NCBI RefSeq assembly: GCF_037126465.1
Contig: NC_088203.1
Coordinates: 97,898,668 to 97,962,667 of the forward strand
Direction: 5' to 3'
Length of the DNA stretch: 64,000 nucleotides
Source of the DNA: Ornithodoros turicata
Lineage: Eukaryota > Arthropoda > Arachnida > Ixodida > Argasidae
The notes beneath the pieces were generated by a model. It searched no databases. It was not told the origin of the DNA and saw only the letters and a list, made by a program, of their open reading frames with translations. The translations under genes and the position numbers were made by a program. Below are positions 62,530 through 64,000 of the stretch, one piece after another (the stretch's first letter is position 1; each line of letters begins with the position of its first letter).

Positions 62530-62712
62530 CCATGTAGAATGATATCTTTCACTTTCTTGATTTGTTGAAAATGGGAGGCGTGCGTCTCTTTGTGACAATT
62601 TGAATTGCCATAAAGAGGCGTATGCGTCCCTCTCTCCTCAAATCAGACGCGACAACTGTATCAATAGGCATAGTGGTTGGCGCAGAGCGTGTTGGTTGTG
62701 AAACCGAATGTC
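62530..62712. mobile_element. Foldback MITE fragment
   Basis: TTGATTTGTTGAAAATGGGA and GGCGTGCGTCTCTTTGTGAC face CATAAAGAGGCGTATGCG and CTCAAATCAGACGCGAC. The outer CACTC termini are lost. Confidence 0.7.
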
Positions 62713-63342
62713 GTTTCAGCAAAAAAAAAAAAAAAAAAAAAGTCCGGAAGCGGTGCAGAAAGCCTTGTATACCTGGCACTCATAATATGTAAACTGTCCC
62801 ATTCCGGTAGCAATACAACCTACAAAGAATCCAGATCGTAGTTCAATGAAATTAGGCACACAGACCCCGTATAGGCTGGTAACGTATGCACGTAAAAGGA
62901 GGTAATAAACTGACGATTTTGGAAGCAACACGAGAAGGGCAGGGGGTAGAATATTAAGGGGGGGGGTATCTAAGGGCTGTGTAGATATATTGTCCGCTCG
63001 TTGACGCCATTTACGAGCGTACGCCAAGATCATCCTATGACTGGGAGATGATAGGTTTGATTGAACCATATACCTGGTTTTCCCGTAGACTTTCTGGAAG
63101 ACTATGGGCACAGCATAACACCACTTAGAAAAGAAAAACAGCCTGATAACCTAGACGACGTGACGTTGTCATTAAGAATACGCCGATTCCGTCCGTGCTT
63201 TGGTGCACGTAACCATCGAGGCGAACCACCATGTGGAGCGTGGGCAGCCACATCTAGCCACAGGAAGCCTGAGTTTGAAAAAGTCCGCGGCGATTGCTTG
63301 AATTCCCGGCTGCATATATCCACGTAGCGATGGAAAAAAAGG
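62713..63342. other. Unassigned DNA
   Basis: Poly-A at 62720-62740 and a G run at 62960. No gene recognised. Confidence 0.4.
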
Positions 63343-63355
63343 AGGAGGCATTGAC

Positions 63356-63479
63356 TGCCCAAGACGCACATTCCCCAGGGCGTCAGGCGTGACGTTGCCC
63401 ACATCTGTGAGGCTGATAACGGCGAGCCCTTTCACGACCATCACCACCTCCATCACCACCACCATCACCACCACCACCC
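63356..63479 (+). mobile_element. SINE2 insertion with 12-bp TSD
   Basis: GGAGGCATTGAC at 63344-63355 recurs at 63480-63491. The insert starts at TGCCCAAGACGCAC, contains the GTGACGTTGCCCACATCTGTG module and ends in a long CCATCACCACC tail. Confidence 0.93.
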
Positions 63480-63491
63480 GGAGGCATTGAC

Positions 63492-63712
63492 CCCAGACAG
63501 CACAGCCGGCACCGTGACTCTATCCCGCGTACTCTGCAGTCTCGACGTGGTTTCTCCTGGGTTTTCCTCAGACCCTGTCAGGCATATGTCGGCGCAGTTC
63601 TCCTAGAAGTCGGCCCAAGATGCAGATTCCCCCCAGAGCGTTAGTCGTGATGTTGCCCACCTTTGTGACGCCAACAGCGGCGAGCTCTTTCATTAGCACC
63701 GCCACCACCAGG
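63492..63712 (+). mobile_element. SINE2, longest copy showing the SINE1-like upstream part
   Basis: CACAGCCGGCACCGTGACTC, GGTTTTCCTCAGACCCTG, TGTCGGCGCAGTTCTCC and GAAGTCGGCCCAAGATGC precede the SINE2-specific GTGATGTTGCCCACC and the ACCGCCACCACCA tail. The upstream part is collinear with SINE1 (GGTTTTCCCTGG, GAATGTCGGCACAGTTCC). Confidence 0.82.
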
Positions 63713-63715
63713 ACG

Positions 63716-63882
63716 CATTAAGCAGACTTTTTTTTATCTATGTGGAGGTAGCGCAGTTCCCCCTGAAGTCGGCCCAGTACATACAAACATACCTCTCGCC
63801 CACACCTTCCTTCTTTTCATGTGTCTATGTCTATCCACTCCTGATAGCCCCCGTTGCTTCGAAATGTTCACAAGAAATCGAT
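63716..63882 (+). mobile_element. SINE1-type copy with ATTAAGCAGACTTT head
   Basis: The head matches 54839-54870, then CAGTTCCCCCTGAAGTCGGCC, CCCACACCTTCCTTC, CTGATAGCCCCCGTTGCTTC. The A tail is missing. Confidence 0.7.
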
Positions 63883-64000
63883 CCAGGCGCCTTGAAACTT
63901 CAAAGTTCGTTTCTCGATAGACATCTTATTATGGGGAATTCCACCTCGTTAACCCCGTCGATAAGTTCATTTTTGGGGGATAAGAGCTTGAGTGGCATTG

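Overview
This window looks like intergenic, repeat-dense DNA from an arthropod, most likely a hard (ixodid) tick. That placement is inferred from: scattered A-tailed tRNA-derived SINEs of the general type described in ticks, many decayed non-LTR retrotransposons with RNase H and C-terminal CCHC modules, dense foldback MITEs, intron-like AT-rich filler, and no operons, tRNA/rRNA clusters or bacterial-type genes. I found no intact host gene. Every reading frame I can identify is a broken retrotransposon fragment. Coordinates were read by eye, so element edges without a target-site duplication (TSD) are approximate by 5-20 bases. Family names used here (SINE1, SINE2, LINE-A, LINE-B, foldback MITE) are working labels.

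Retrotransposons. LINE-A carries RNase H plus a CCHC module and ends in AATAAACATAT followed by a run of C. It lies at 20461-20651(-), 25025-25861(-), 32735-32818, 52255-52890 and 59413-60619; three copies have clear TSDs. LINE-B is related but ends in T-rich DNA and TCAA-like repeats (19466-20032, 28271-29446, 35237-35553(-)). Other RNase H relics sit at 21310-22245(-) and 37428-38838. An L1/Tx1-like family (APE endonuclease, RT, zinc-finger tail, no RNase H) fills 57930-62462 as head-to-tail copies, the second split by a LINE-A insertion. SINE1 (box A/box B head, A-rich tail) and SINE2 (5'-truncated, CAC-rich tail) share a central block. A solo LTR is at 45320-45623.

DNA transposons. hAT-type non-autonomous elements are at 10539-10689 and 11623-12094 (8-bp TSDs), and relatives built from iterated palindromic words are at 21181-23658, 37834-38650 and 47784-48457. 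A foldback MITE family with ends near CACTCTTAAAAATGAACTTC recurs about a dozen times. Three very long foldbacks (15008-15648, 40571-41632, 51045-52112) have arms of about 300-550 bp.

Layout. 0-9 kb: SINEs, MITEs and short palindromes. 10-16 kb: nested TIR elements, a long foldback and a 45-bp minisatellite. 17-30 kb: LINE relics and hAT-like composites. 30-36 kb: a TIR element, SINE1 copies and a nested MITE cluster. 37-46 kb: a disrupted LINE, a web of inverted repeats and the solo LTR. 46-53 kb: MITEs, a tRNA-like cloverleaf between repeat arrays and a giant foldback. 53-64 kb: SINEs, the L1-like/LINE-A nest and more SINE2.

The value of the window is stratigraphic. Many insertions can be ordered by nesting and several have paralogous empty sites inside the window, so TSD type and element ends can be read directly. 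I saw nothing that clearly qualifies as a new enzymatic or defence system.
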